Origin: JAPHTQ01 sp050299175
GTDB lineage: Bacteria > Pseudomonadota > Gammaproteobacteria > Thiohalomonadales > Thiohalomonadaceae
Reading direction: 5' to 3'
Assembly (NCBI GenBank): GCA_050299175.1
Contig: JBNKVM010000030.1
Coordinates: 1-64,000 of the forward strand
DNA length: 64,000 bases
Within the stretch, counting starts at the first letter, position 1, and the number at the start of each line of letters is the position of its first letter. Both the position numbers and the translations under genes were made by a program. This document shows, one piece after another, positions 40,560-50,625 of the stretch. Under the pieces are notes generated by a model. The model worked only from the letters and a program-made list of their open reading frames with translations. It did no database searches and was not told the DNA's origin.

Positions 40560-43500
40560 CTACTCGAAAAGCTGGAACAGAGGTATCGGCTTCTCCACCC
40601 CAAAGCCCTGTACGTAGTCGAGACCGATGTCGTGTAGCAGTTGGAAAGCAAACTCGTCCTCCACGCCCTCTGCAACGGTCTGTTTACCCATGACGTGGCC
40701 GATCTCGTTTATCGACTTCACCACCGCGTAGTCGTTGGTATTGTTGGCAATATCCTTGACGAAGGCACCATCGATCTTGACGTAGTCGATGGGCAGTGAG
40801 CGCAGATAGGCGTAGGAAGAGGTGCCACTGCCGAAATCATCGAGAGCAAAGCGACAGCCGGTCTCCTTGAGTTTCTTCATGAAACGCGCGGCCATTTCAA
40901 GATTGTTCATCGCCGCCGTTTCGGTCACTTCGAAACAAATTTTGTTAGCCGGGAAGCCGGGCTTGGAGAGACGCTGGTAGACCTCATCCATAAAGTGCGG
41001 GTTACCCAGTGAACTACCGGAGAGGTTAACCGACAGATTGCTGATCTTGTCCAGCTTGGACTTGCGCTCTTCGGCCCAATTGAAAATGTAATTCATTACC
41101 CAAGTGTCGATGTCGAGGATACGATTGTACCGTTCGGCAGCAACGATAAACTCTTCCAGCGGTACCTTGTTGCCCTCTTCGTCGTGAACATCGAGCAGAA
41201 TTTCGTAGTGCGGCATCGAATTGATGGTGCGATGTACCGGCGCGATCTTCTGGCAGCGGAACTGGATAAGATTTTTCTCGAACAGCACGTTGATACGACC
41301 GACCCAGTCGAGGATGTGGCGGCGACTGGAGATCCGCTCGTTCTCCACGTTATGGATCTGGATGTTGTCGCGACCGTTGTCCTTGGCGGTAAAGGTGGCG
41401 GAATCGACCGCGCTGAGCAGATGACCGTAGCTTTCGCTGTCCTGGTTGACCTCGGTAACCCCCATACTGCAGGTCACCTTAAACTCGTTATTACCGCAGG
41501 CAAAACGGATACCGCGAATATTATCGTGCACCTCGGTGAGCAGTTTGAGACCGTGGGTACGGCTGGACTTGGTCACTAGGATACCGAACTCATCGCCGCC
41601 TAGACGGGAGATAATCGCCTTGTCCTTGAGAGTCTCGCGTAATACATCGGCCACCTTGACAAGTAGCTTGTCACCATCCGCATGGCCACAGGTAGTATTG
41701 ATGATGTTGAAGCGGTCCAGGTCGAAATAGCCGAGAACGTGGGTAACCGTGCCACTACGAGCATCGGCGATCTGCTTATCCAGTTCGTTCTCGAAAGACT
41801 TGCGATTGAGTAGTCCGGTGAGCTCGTCGTGATTGGCCTGGAAGGCGATCTGTTTGTGCATACTCTGCAGGAAGCTGTAGATCGCCCGTTCAGTAACCGA
41901 CAGCTCCTTTTCATTAAGCCGTACCAGTATCTTGTGGTAGATGTTGGACGCCACCTCACCCAGATCGACATCCAGAGTACGATTGCCCAGATTGTCGGCA
42001 AAGACGAAACGCTTGTTTTCGTCACGCCAGATCAGATTGATGTGGCTCGGTTTGCCCCCCTTGGGCTTGAGCTGGAAGGCCTCGCGGTCTTCCATGTAAC
42101 GTGCATCCTCCAGCATCAACTGCCAGATTTCTTCTGAGACATCGTCAGGTTTGACCGAACTATGCCGGTCCTTGTTTTTGGCGATCAGCGTCTGGACATA
42201 CTTGGTTTCCGGCAACGTAGTCGACTTGCCAGTCAGATCCTTGGCCAGTTCACGCAAGATCAAGTTATTCTTCTGCTCATTGTTGGAAACCATGGAAAGC
42301 ATGCGCGAAGACCATTCGACAAGATTTTCATCCGTCATTTTGGCATCTTCCAGGTGGGGCTTGCCGCCTGTCAGGCGCGCGGTGAGCATGTCCACCACAT
42401 TAAGATAGGTCTTGAATGCCGCACTGCCTGCACCGCTCTTCATCAACGTACGCAACAGCAGGTTTTTCCAGCCTGAATCGAGCAGGTGCAGCACCACCAC
42501 CGGGACATCGCGTTGCCCCAGGCGCTTGTTCAATTCGTTGAGGATGATCTCTCGCGCATCGTCGATCTCCTTCTCCTGCTCACACTGCTGGATCAGCTTC
42601 TTGATCTTCTCCTCGTAGCCTTCTTCAACCTTTTCCTGAACCTCTTCCAGCTCGCTCAACGCCTCAGCAAAAACTTCCGGATCATCCTCCACCTTTTCGT
42701 CGATCTTGCGCAGGACCTTTTCGACCTTGTTCTTTGCCTCCTGGGCAAGCGGCGATTCATCGTTTTCCAGCAGATCACCGATATCTTCCAGGCGATTCAA
42801 TAATTCGCGCGCCGGATGACTATCATCGTCGAGCAGTGATGGATCAAGAATGCCCGCTTTGAGCAGCGGCACCTCGAGGCGCGAAAACCAGGGGCGCGCC
42901 TGGTCGGCAAGCAGATGATCCTGACTAATGGAACCAAACAGGCCACCGACATAGGTCACCGCCTCCTGATCCGTGGTACTCATCGCCTTGCCGGCTTCGC
43001 CCACGGTTTCGGACACCGCATTGGCCAGGTAGTTAATGTGCTCCATGCTATCCATGCCTCGGCCACCAAGACCGCTGATCGCCTGGGAGAGCTGATCCAA
43101 CGCCTGTACCACCTGGCCACTACTGAAGTAACCCTGCGGTGCAGTCTCGACGCCTTGCTCATTGGCCGGGTATTGCATACGCATCAATTCCTGAACGGCA
43201 TGGCTATAGCCACCAGCCAATGGCGTAGCAGTCGCTGTCGGTGCCACGGGCATAGGTGCGGCAGCAGTGCTGCTACTAGCGCTACCGGCAGAGGAAGGAC
43301 GGGTATAGCTGATTGGATTGATGCCGGTGGGCGCGCTACGTGTCATCCGTTGCTGCCCTGAGGGCATATGCTGGGCTGCGGCCTGTTGCATACCTGCGGG
43401 TGGCGAATAACCATCGCCCGCTGGCGGTGGTTGAAATCCGCCACCGGGTGGACGCTGGGGAGGTTGAGATGTGCGGGGAGCACTGCCAAATGGCACCGCA

Positions 43501-44609
43501 GGACGCTGACCGCTGCGTTTCCCCGATCCAGGCGACGGAACCTCGTCCTGAGGCTCGTCATCTTCATCGTAATAGTCACCTTCAGCGCGCACCACTTCCA
43601 TCTGCTTTTGCAGGATCGGCAGCACACCATGGGCAATCAGCAACTCGTTGAGTTCGTCGTAGAGCTCTTTTAGCTTGGCGCTCAATACCTTTTCCATTAC
43701 CCCGTAAAGGAACTTCCGCGGCCCCTCTTCCAGTACGATCTTTCCCAGCATCTCGCGGAAAACAGATGAGATAACGAAGGGGCCGGCAGGATTGTTTTCC
43801 AGGGTGATCGGATTGGCAGAGACCTCTTCAAAGCGGGTTTCAAGCGCCTCCAGAGTTTCTCCCATGCGTTCTTCCAGTTTGGCCGACATGGCACGTACTG
43901 CCAGCCAGTTATCCAGCTCATCGCTCTCCATAATGGAAAGACCGCCCTGAGCCGTCGCTTCCTGTGCATAACGGTTGCGGTAACCAGGCGTGGTAAGAAT
44001 GTCGAACTGCTGCTCAAGGCTGTCGAGAAACCCCTGACTTAGATTATCGCGCCCCTTGCGCAGTTCATTCATCGCGCCAAAGAAAGCAGATTGATCAACG
44101 TTACTGCCAGACTGACCGGCAGCATCGAACAAGTCGTTTTTAGCCCGCTCGAAAAAGTTGTGCAGAATATCTTTAATGTGATCCAGGCTCTTTTCACTAA
44201 TCGCCTTAATCGTCTTATCGACATTCTCCTGGCCGTAGGTCTCTGCAGCGACCACCGAACCACCTACCCCGGCACCACCTGCAGCCTGGCTGGCCGCCAG
44301 TTGGGAAAGGGCAATAATTGCCTGTGGATTGACGTCGGTAAAGGAAATCCCCATGCCGTGGGAGTCGAAACGGGTAATGCGCCCTTCCAGATGATGTGCA
44401 TTGGAGCGAGGATTGAGGGGATCGGCAAATTCCACTATCAGCTCACCACCGACTCGTGCATCGGCCTTTTGCACCTTGCTGCGATCACAAAGCAGGTACA
44501 TACCGCCAGAACAGTAATCCCTGACAACACAGGCCTGTGCGGGTTGCCCCGAATAACTTGCCATGACCTCTAAATTCACCGGGAAACGTGGTGCGGAACG
44601 CTTGTTCAC
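40560..44609 (-). CDS. PilZ-DUF1631-GGDEF-EAL cyclic di-GMP protein
   Basis: This very large cytosolic protein has 1349 residues. Domains in order: PilZ c-di-GMP receptor (about 1-105; RSAPRFPV and DYCSGGMYL), a long DUF1631 helical region (about 125-870) interrupted by a Pro/Gln/Gly-rich linker (about 360-465), GGDEF (about 915-1080; RLGGDEFGILV intact) and EAL (about 1090-1349). In the EAL domain the first motif reads EIL without the usual Arg, while EVTETA, DDFGSG, VKIDG, AEGVE and VQGFG are present, so phosphodiesterase activity is plausible. It combines sensing, synthesis and breakdown modules in one chain. Its start lies 370 bp from the antiporter gene. Confidence 0.92.
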   Translation of the reverse strand: MNKRSAPRFPVNLEVMASYSGQPAQACVVRDYCSGGMYLLCDRSKVQKADARVGGELIVEFADPLNPRSNAHHLEGRITRFDSHGMGISFTDVNPQAIIALSQLAASQAAGGAGVGGSVVAAETYGQENVDKTIKAISEKSLDHIKDILHNFFERAKNDLFDAAGQSGSNVDQSAFFGAMNELRKGRDNLSQGFLDSLEQQFDILTTPGYRNRYAQEATAQGGLSIMESDELDNWLAVRAMSAKLEERMGETLEALETRFEEVSANPITLENNPAGPFVISSVFREMLGKIVLEEGPRKFLYGVMEKVLSAKLKELYDELNELLIAHGVLPILQKQMEVVRAEGDYYDEDDEPQDEVPSPGSGKRSGQRPAVPFGSAPRTSQPPQRPPGGGFQPPPAGDGYSPPAGMQQAAAQHMPSGQQRMTRSAPTGINPISYTRPSSAGSASSSTAAAPMPVAPTATATPLAGGYSHAVQELMRMQYPANEQGVETAPQGYFSSGQVVQALDQLSQAISGLGGRGMDSMEHINYLANAVSETVGEAGKAMSTTDQEAVTYVGGLFGSISQDHLLADQARPWFSRLEVPLLKAGILDPSLLDDDSHPARELLNRLEDIGDLLENDESPLAQEAKNKVEKVLRKIDEKVEDDPEVFAEALSELEEVQEKVEEGYEEKIKKLIQQCEQEKEIDDAREIILNELNKRLGQRDVPVVVLHLLDSGWKNLLLRTLMKSGAGSAAFKTYLNVVDMLTARLTGGKPHLEDAKMTDENLVEWSSRMLSMVSNNEQKNNLILRELAKDLTGKSTTLPETKYVQTLIAKNKDRHSSVKPDDVSEEIWQLMLEDARYMEDREAFQLKPKGGKPSHINLIWRDENKRFVFADNLGNRTLDVDLGEVASNIYHKILVRLNEKELSVTERAIYSFLQSMHKQIAFQANHDELTGLLNRKSFENELDKQIADARSGTVTHVLGYFDLDRFNIINTTCGHADGDKLLVKVADVLRETLKDKAIISRLGGDEFGILVTKSSRTHGLKLLTEVHDNIRGIRFACGNNEFKVTCSMGVTEVNQDSESYGHLLSAVDSATFTAKDNGRDNIQIHNVENERISSRRHILDWVGRINVLFEKNLIQFRCQKIAPVHRTINSMPHYEILLDVHDEEGNKVPLEEFIVAAERYNRILDIDTWVMNYIFNWAEERKSKLDKISNLSVNLSGSSLGNPHFMDEVYQRLSKPGFPANKICFEVTETAAMNNLEMAARFMKKLKETGCRFALDDFGSGTSSYAYLRSLPIDYVKIDGAFVKDIANNTNDYAVVKSINEIGHVMGKQTVAEGVEDEFAFQLLHDIGLDYVQGFGVEKPIPLFQLFE

Positions 44610-44979
44610 ATCAATACTCCATCATCGTTGGCAACTTTTATAATGGGTTCTGCAAATTCAGAGTCTAGTGTGCGGCACCCACTCTTTACAGGCTGCGTCG
44701 GCGAGAAGTCGTAGGGGTAGCGATACCTCATAGCGACAGGTCACGCGCAATGCAATGATTTGGTTGCACATTCTTATAGCGTAGTGACGAAACCGTTCGT
44801 CACAACCCCCCACTGCATACTAACGACGGCGAAATAGACCACCCTATACCACTTTGGTATAGGACACAGAGAATAATAGGCAAAGTCTCCAGAAAATAAA
44901 AAGAGCCAATTGAAATAACGCGACTACCAGAGAAATGAAATCCCCGCGTAATTAATGGCTATTACAGAAGTAACCTGTT
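44610..44979. other. 370-bp intergenic stretch with two perfect inverted repeats
   Basis: No gene is supported here. It holds tgacgaa-accg-ttcgtca (44785-44802) and cctatacca-ctt-tggtatagg (44843-44863). Neither has a T-run, so they look more like operator or protein-binding sites than terminators. The promoter of the PilZ-DUF1631-GGDEF-EAL gene should be in this region, since that gene reads away from it. Confidence 0.5.
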
Positions 44980-46215
44980 TCAGGCTTTACTATAGAACCG
45001 AATCAGACGACCGATGCTAAGCCCCTGAACAACAATGGAGAAGACCACCACCAGATAGGTCACTGCGACGATAAGATCGCGCTCACTCCCTGCAGGTAGT
45101 GACAATGCCAGTGCCACCGAGATACCACCACGCAGGCCACCCCAGGTGATGATCTTGATGGCATGTGGTGTGAAACTACGGCGGCTACGCAACAGGGAAA
45201 TCGGTATCCCGACACAGACAAAGCGGGCAAGCAGGACGACAGGGATCAATACCAGACCAACCGTAAACCATGCACCCTGGAAGTCCAGCGCCAGTACTTC
45301 AAGACCGATCAGCACGAACAACACCGCGTTGAGGATCTCATCGACCAGTTCCCAGAAAGTATCCAGATGCTCACGAGTACGATTGGACATAGCGAATATC
45401 CGCCCATGATTACCAATCAACAGACCCGCAACAACAATGGCAATCGGCCCGGAGACATGGATTGCACCGGCCAGGGTATAGCCCCCCATCACCAACGCCA
45501 GAGTAATTAGAATTTCAACCTGATAATTATCGACACTGGCCAACATACGGTAGGCCACCCAACCGATAAACAGACCAAATAAGGCGCCACCCACTGCCTC
45601 CTCGACAAACAGCAGTGCCACTTCGCCAGCACCCATCTCGCCCCGGGTGGCGATACCTAACAACACCAGAAAGATCACCACGCCGACACCATCGTTGAAC
45701 AACGATTCGCCTGCGATCTTGGTCTCCAGGCTTTTGGTCACTCCGGCGGTCTTTAGGATACCGAGTACCGCAATGGGATCGGTCGGCGAGATCAACGCGC
45801 CAAACAGCAGGCAGTAGATAAACGGAATAGGGATATCGAGCAGATTCAGTAGCCACCAGCCCAAACCACCGATGATAAAGGTGGAACCCAGCACACCGAC
45901 ACTGGCAAGAATGGCGATCACCCACTTCTGCTGCGCCAGATCATCAAGATTAACGTGTAGCGCACCGGCAAATAACAGGAAGCTAAGCATGCCGTGCAAC
46001 AGCGTAACATTGAAATCGATGTCGTCGATCAGGCCACGTGCCCACTCGACCGGAAAGGCGATCCCCATTTTGGAAAGGGCAAGAATGGCCAGAGAACTCA
46101 GTAGAGCAATCAACATCAGACCGATGGTGGTCGGCAGACGTACAAATCGATGGTTAACGTAGCTGAAAACTGCCGCCAGGCTCAGCAGCAGAGCAATGAT
46201 ATCCAGGAGTTCCAA
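44980..46215 (-). CDS. Na+/H+ antiporter, NhaP (CPA1) type
   Basis: The 411-residue polytopic inner-membrane protein has about 12 helices and exchanges monovalent cations for protons. CPA1 hallmarks are readable: FGALISPTDPIAVLGILK (about 138-155), the ion-site pair in ESLFNDGVGVVIFLVLL (about 168-185), FWELVDEILNAVLFVLIGLE, and a final TWGGLRGGISVALALSLP (the conserved Arg helix). It ends 15 bp before the ubiI start side and is on the same strand as the ubi-pepP-ygfB group, so it may be its last gene. Confidence 0.92.
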   Translation of the reverse strand: MELLDIIALLLSLAAVFSYVNHRFVRLPTTIGLMLIALLSSLAILALSKMGIAFPVEWARGLIDDIDFNVTLLHGMLSFLLFAGALHVNLDDLAQQKWVIAILASVGVLGSTFIIGGLGWWLLNLLDIPIPFIYCLLFGALISPTDPIAVLGILKTAGVTKSLETKIAGESLFNDGVGVVIFLVLLGIATRGEMGAGEVALLFVEEAVGGALFGLFIGWVAYRMLASVDNYQVEILITLALVMGGYTLAGAIHVSGPIAIVVAGLLIGNHGRIFAMSNRTREHLDTFWELVDEILNAVLFVLIGLEVLALDFQGAWFTVGLVLIPVVLLARFVCVGIPISLLRSRRSFTPHAIKIITWGGLRGGISVALALSLPAGSERDLIVAVTYLVVVFSIVVQGLSIGRLIRFYSKA

Positions 46216-46230
46216 TGCAACGGTCCTTTT

Positions 46231-47457
46231 TTATATTTTTAAACCGCGGGAGAGTCGTGGCAGATCACCACTCAATCCCATGGCGCGTTTGATCATCAGA
46301 TTCTTTGCCGGACCGGAGCGGTCGGCGATATTCAGGCCCACATTACGTAGCAGGCTGAGTAGCGGATTGTCGTTACTGAACAGTCTTTTGAAACCATCCA
46401 TCGCCGCCATCACCGCCACATTATCAGCCTTGCGCCAGCGCTCATAGCGACGCAGCAGTGAGGTCTCACCGATATCTTGCTTCTCTACCTGTGCCTGCAA
46501 CAGCAGTTCGGCAAGTGCCGCCACATCAGAGACACCGATGTTCAGGCCCTGCCCTGCCAGCGGATGGATCGCATGGGCGGAGTTACCCACCAGCACCAGG
46601 CGCTTGTCGGTGTAACGGTTGGCGTGGCGCAACATCAGCGGGAATGCACCGCGTGGGCCTGCCTCTTCCATCGTTCCCAACTGGTCGCCGAAGGCGTGTT
46701 GCAGCTCGCGCAAAAACTCGGCTTCATCCAACGCCATCAATTCCGTAGCCCGCTCCGGCGGCACCGACCAGACGATGGCACTGTAGTAGGAAGAGAGCGG
46801 CAGGAAGGCCAGCGGCCCGGAAGGCATAAAACGCTGCCAACAGGTCTGCTGATGATCGAACGAAGTACGGATGGTGGCGACCACCGCGGTCTGATCGTAA
46901 CTCCAGCCGGTAGTATCGATCCCCGCCTGTTGCCGTACCCAGGAGTTGGCGCCATCGGCACCGACGATCAATTTACCCTGCAGGGTACGGCCATCTTCCA
47001 GAGTAAGCTGTACCGCCTTGTCGTCACGGCTAAGGCTCTGCACTTTGGCTGGACAGAGCAGATCGACGTTGTCGAACTGCACCATCCGCTCCAGCAGTGC
47101 GGCGAGGATCACCCGGTTTTCCAGAATCAGTCCCAGGTCCGGCTCGCCGATCTCGGCGGCATCGAAGTCGATACTGCCGGAACCGGTGGCGTCCCAAACG
47201 TGCATGTGGCGATAGGCGTAGGCGCGCAGCTTAACCATGCCGTCCCAGGCGCCGACCGCGTCGAAAACCCGCTGGGTGGCGCGAGTGATGGCGCTGACCC
47301 GATTCTCGAAACCCTCTTCCGGCAAACCGCTGGGGGCGACGAAGCTCTCCACCACGGCAATGCGCAGCGGCGTATCGCCCAGGGCACAGGCAAGGGTGGC
47401 GCCGACCATGCCACCACCAACGATGAGCAGGTCGTATTCGTTACTGTTGTTCTTCAT
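46231..47457 (-). CDS. ubiI: FAD-dependent ubiquinone hydroxylase (UbiI/VisC type)
   Basis: This flavin monooxygenase of ubiquinone biosynthesis probably performs C5 hydroxylation of the ring. It has 408 residues. The Rossmann motif LLIVGGGMVGATLACALG is at about 9-26, the middle motif is VGADGANSWVR, and the FAD motif is LVGNSAHAIHPLAGQGLNIGVSDVAAL near 285-310. It follows ubiH with a 17-bp overlap. Distinguishing UbiI from UbiF by sequence alone is uncertain, but a coq7-type hydroxylase (54776) already covers the UbiF step, and the locus order matches E. coli visC. Confidence 0.88.
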   Translation of the reverse strand: MKNNSNEYDLLIVGGGMVGATLACALGDTPLRIAVVESFVAPSGLPEEGFENRVSAITRATQRVFDAVGAWDGMVKLRAYAYRHMHVWDATGSGSIDFDAAEIGEPDLGLILENRVILAALLERMVQFDNVDLLCPAKVQSLSRDDKAVQLTLEDGRTLQGKLIVGADGANSWVRQQAGIDTTGWSYDQTAVVATIRTSFDHQQTCWQRFMPSGPLAFLPLSSYYSAIVWSVPPERATELMALDEAEFLRELQHAFGDQLGTMEEAGPRGAFPLMLRHANRYTDKRLVLVGNSAHAIHPLAGQGLNIGVSDVAALAELLLQAQVEKQDIGETSLLRRYERWRKADNVAVMAAMDGFKRLFSNDNPLLSLLRNVGLNIADRSGPAKNLMIKRAMGLSGDLPRLSRGLKI

Positions 47458-48712
47458 TGAGCGGTAGTCCCAGAGCGAGCCGTGGCTGGCGGCCGTTGAC
47501 GCCCATCGCCTGACGGGTGAAGAGACGGCGTAGTGGCGGCAGCAGGTCCATGGCGATCATGCCGAGGCTGCGCGCCACCACCAGCGGACGGAAATCGGTG
47601 GAGAAGATGCGGGTCAGACTGTCGGTAAAACCGGCGACACGAATGTAGTCGGCGCGACGCCAACGGGCGTAACCGTCGAGGGTCTCCAGCGTGCCGGGGT
47701 CACGTCCGTCACGGGCCGCCTGCACCAAGACCTCGGCCAGTACCGCGACATCGCGCAGACCGAGGTTCAAGCCCTGCCCACCGACCGGATGGATCAGGTG
47801 CGCTGCATTGCCGATAAAGACCAGACGGTGACGCACATGGTCGCGCACGAACTGTAGTTTCAGCGGGTAGGCGGCACGCGGTGTGACCGAGAGGATCTTC
47901 CCGGCCCGTTGACCGAAGCGCGCCTGCAGGCGGGCGTTAAAGGTTTCGTCGTCCAGCGACAGGTGCTCATCCACTTCATGGTTGTGCACGGTCCAGACCA
48001 CCGACCAGCGCCGTTCGCCCGCCTCGCTCCCGTCCATCCACTCCGGTGCGGTGTTGGGCAACAGCGCCAGCGGGCCGCTGTTGGTGAAGCGTTCGAAGGC
48101 AATATGGTCGTGAGGACGGTCAGTCACCGCATTGGCAATCACCGCGGTCTGGTTGTAACCGAGATCAAAGGTGCGGGCACCGAGCTGCTCGCGCACTGAG
48201 GAACGACCGCCATCGGCGGCCACCAGCAGGCGGGCGGTCACTTCACGCGCCTCACCGTTGTGTTGAATCACGGCACGGGCGCAGTCCGCTTCGATAGTTA
48301 CCGATTCCAGGGTGGCTGGGCAAAAGAGTTCCACATCGGGCAGTTGGGCCAGATCGCTGGCCAGAGCACGACCGATCACTGCTGCTTCGGCCACATAACC
48401 GAGCGCCTCGACGCCCTCCTCTTCGGCATTCATCCGTACCGCACCGAAGTGACCGCGGTCAGAAACGCGAATGCGCTGGATCGGCGTGACCGTCTCCCGC
48501 TCCATCGCGCCCCACATGCCCATGCCCTCGAAGATACGTCGCGAACCCCAGGAGAGGGCGATGGCCCGGCTGTCGAAACTGGGTTGCTTGGGATCGTGCA
48601 GCGCCACCGCCTCGATCATGCCGATACGCAGGCCGCTACCGCGCAGGGCGTGGACCAGACTGGCGCCGACCATGCCGCCGCCGACAATCAGCAGATCGAA
48701 ATCGGTTTTCAT
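47441..48712 (-). CDS. ubiH: 2-octaprenyl-6-methoxyphenol hydroxylase
   Basis: This FAD-dependent monooxygenase hydroxylates ring position C1 in ubiquinone synthesis. The 423 residues carry LLIVGGGMVGASLVHALRGS (about 7-26), LVAADGGRSSVREQLG (about 165) and FIGNAAHLIHPVGGQGLNLGLRDV (about 300-323). It overlaps pepP upstream by 4 bp and ubiI downstream by 17 bp. The pepP-ubiH-ubiI order is the one known from E. coli. Confidence 0.94.
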   Translation of the reverse strand: MKTDFDLLIVGGGMVGASLVHALRGSGLRIGMIEAVALHDPKQPSFDSRAIALSWGSRRIFEGMGMWGAMERETVTPIQRIRVSDRGHFGAVRMNAEEEGVEALGYVAEAAVIGRALASDLAQLPDVELFCPATLESVTIEADCARAVIQHNGEAREVTARLLVAADGGRSSVREQLGARTFDLGYNQTAVIANAVTDRPHDHIAFERFTNSGPLALLPNTAPEWMDGSEAGERRWSVVWTVHNHEVDEHLSLDDETFNARLQARFGQRAGKILSVTPRAAYPLKLQFVRDHVRHRLVFIGNAAHLIHPVGGQGLNLGLRDVAVLAEVLVQAARDGRDPGTLETLDGYARWRRADYIRVAGFTDSLTRIFSTDFRPLVVARSLGMIAMDLLPPLRRLFTRQAMGVNGRQPRLALGLPLNEEQQ

Positions 48713-50040
48713 GCCCGCCTTTTCCTCACCGTCTTACCCGCCATCAGTGCCTCGATCTCATCGGGCTCTTTAATCGCATCACGGCTCAACACTTCATGCC
48801 CGTCGCGAGTCACCAGCACATCGTCTTCAATGCGAATACCGATATTCCACCACTTCTTCGCCACACCCTTGCTACCCGGGGCGATATAGAGTCCCGGCTC
48901 GATGGTCAGCACCATGCCCGGCTCCAGCACCCGCCACTCTTCACCAACCTTGTAGTCGCCCACATCATGCACATCCATTCCCAGCCAGTGGCCGGTACGG
49001 TGCATGTAGAACTCACGATAGGCGTCGTTCTTGATCAGGGTGGCAAGACGACCCTTGAGCAGGCCGAGCTTGATCAAACCTTTGGTTAACACCTTCACCG
49101 CCGCCTCGTGTGGATGGTTCCAGTGGTTGCCGGGCAGCACTTCATCGATCGCCGCGTACTGCGCCTCCAGCACCACCTCATACAGTTCCCGCTGCGCCTT
49201 GCTGAAACGACCGTTTACAGGGAAAGTGCGGGTGATATCCGAGGCGTAGAATTCATACTCACAACCGGCATCGATCAGCACCAGATCGCCGTCGCGCAGC
49301 GCGGCATCGTTTTCGGTGTAGTGCAGGATACAGCCGTTTTCCCCACCACCGACAATCGGCGAATAGGCCTGGAAGCGGGCGCCGTGCTGACTGCACTCGT
49401 GCACGATCTCCGACTCCAGTTGATACTCCATCATGCCGGGATGGCAGGTCTGCATGGCGCGTGCGTGGGCCCTGGCTGAGATCTGCGCAGCAGTACGCAT
49501 CGCCTTGACCTCGGCCGCGCTCTTATACAGGCGCATATCGTGCAACTGGTGATCGAGATCGATGAATTCACCCGGCGTATGCACGCCGGCACGGGACTGC
49601 TTGCGCAGCAGGTTAATCCACTCCATTACCTGGCGATCGAAGTCCTGGTTGCAGCCCATGGCGTAATAGACCCGCTCGCGGTTCTCCAACAGACCGGGCA
49701 GGATCTCGTCGATGTCACTGATGGGAAAGGCATCATCAGCACCGTGCTCTTCCACCGCACCGTCAAGCCCGGCACGTCGTCCGTTCCAGGTCTCCATCTT
49801 CGCATCACGCTCGCGACAGAAGAGGATGTACTCGCCGTGCTCACGCCCCGGCACCAGAACGGCCACAGCCTCCTGCTCAGGAAACCCGGTGATGTAATAG
49901 AAATCGCTGTCGGAGCGATAGGGATACTCTACATCGCGGTTGCGCAGGCGCACCGGGGAGCTGGGCAGGATAGCAATGCCATCCCGCCCCATGGCCTGCA
50001 TCAGGCGTTTACGACGTTTGGCAAATTCGTTCTTGTTCAT
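48709..50040 (-). CDS. pepP: Xaa-Pro aminopeptidase P
   Basis: This dimetal (Mn2+) enzyme removes N-terminal residues before proline. It has 443 residues with an N-terminal creatinase-like domain (1-175) and a C-terminal pita-bread domain. Metal ligands can be read: LVLIDAGCEYEFYASDITRTFP (two Asp, about 258-279), MHRTGHWLGMDVHDVG (His, about 350), VLTIEPGLYIA (Glu, about 383) and GIRIEDDVLVT (Glu, about 405). It overlaps ubiH by 4 bp. Confidence 0.95.
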   Translation of the reverse strand: MNKNEFAKRRKRLMQAMGRDGIAILPSSPVRLRNRDVEYPYRSDSDFYYITGFPEQEAVAVLVPGREHGEYILFCRERDAKMETWNGRRAGLDGAVEEHGADDAFPISDIDEILPGLLENRERVYYAMGCNQDFDRQVMEWINLLRKQSRAGVHTPGEFIDLDHQLHDMRLYKSAAEVKAMRTAAQISARAHARAMQTCHPGMMEYQLESEIVHECSQHGARFQAYSPIVGGGENGCILHYTENDAALRDGDLVLIDAGCEYEFYASDITRTFPVNGRFSKAQRELYEVVLEAQYAAIDEVLPGNHWNHPHEAAVKVLTKGLIKLGLLKGRLATLIKNDAYREFYMHRTGHWLGMDVHDVGDYKVGEEWRVLEPGMVLTIEPGLYIAPGSKGVAKKWWNIGIRIEDDVLVTRDGHEVLSRDAIKEPDEIEALMAGKTVRKRRA

Positions 50041-50064
50041 ACGGCGATTATGGCAGATAGGTTC

Positions 50065-50625
50065 TCAATGCAGGGTAACGTCGTCTCTCGGTGGAGCCTT
50101 GGTTGGGTTCAATTCCTCGTTCAATAGCAACACCCCGGTACGCACATATTCGAGCAGTTGCTGGTAGGACTCTTCATCCTCTTCGTCACCGTCCAGGTCC
50201 AGCCCACTGAGGCGGGATATCTCCAGCATGTCGCGCAGGATCTCACCGCTGTCGTCAGGCATCTTCTCCATCTCCACCTTGCCGGTACTCAGCCCCAGCA
50301 GAAAACCCTGACACCACTCTCCCAACGCCTCGACCCGTTCTGCGACGATAATATCGTCATCGGGTAGCAGCGGATGAAAATCAAGCACGCTGTCGTTAAG
50401 TTGCTCACGGGTCACCGTATAGAGCACCCGCAGGGTTTCCCGCGTCTCCGGCGACAATTCGGTTCCCTGTGCCTCGATACTCGTCAGCCATTCGTCCAAT
50501 TGCAGGGCGCTGTTGGCACAGAACATTCCGGTTAAAGTGCCGTGGCACTCTTCCGCGCCATAGCTGGCCGCCACCTGCTCCAGCGCACCGTTCAGTCGTT
50601 CGATCAATTCGTTAGCCTGGGTCAT
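50065..50625 (-). CDS. ygfB: UPF0149 family protein YgfB
   Basis: The 186-residue, all-helical acidic protein has the family blocks AEECHGTLTGMFC (about 25-37), LDFHPLLPDDD, VEALGEWCQGFLLGL (about 102-116) and ESYQQLLEYVRTG. In Pseudomonas YgfB has been tied to regulation of ampDh3 and beta-lactam resistance. It is the first gene of ygfB-pepP-ubiH-ubiI and is divergent from the zapB-like/zapA pair. Confidence 0.93.
   Translation of the reverse strand: MTQANELIERLNGALEQVAASYGAEECHGTLTGMFCANSALQLDEWLTSIEAQGTELSPETRETLRVLYTVTREQLNDSVLDFHPLLPDDDIIVAERVEALGEWCQGFLLGLSTGKVEMEKMPDDSGEILRDMLEISRLSGLDLDGDEEDEESYQQLLEYVRTGVLLLNEELNPTKAPPRDDVTLH

Noticed and set aside
44843..44863. Intrinsic terminator
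   Set aside because: The perfect dyad cctatacca-ctt-tggtatagg has no T-run and an AT-rich stem; it is more like a protein-binding site.
46477..47460. A 327-codon open frame on the plus strand
   Set aside because: Antisense to ubiI; same explanation.
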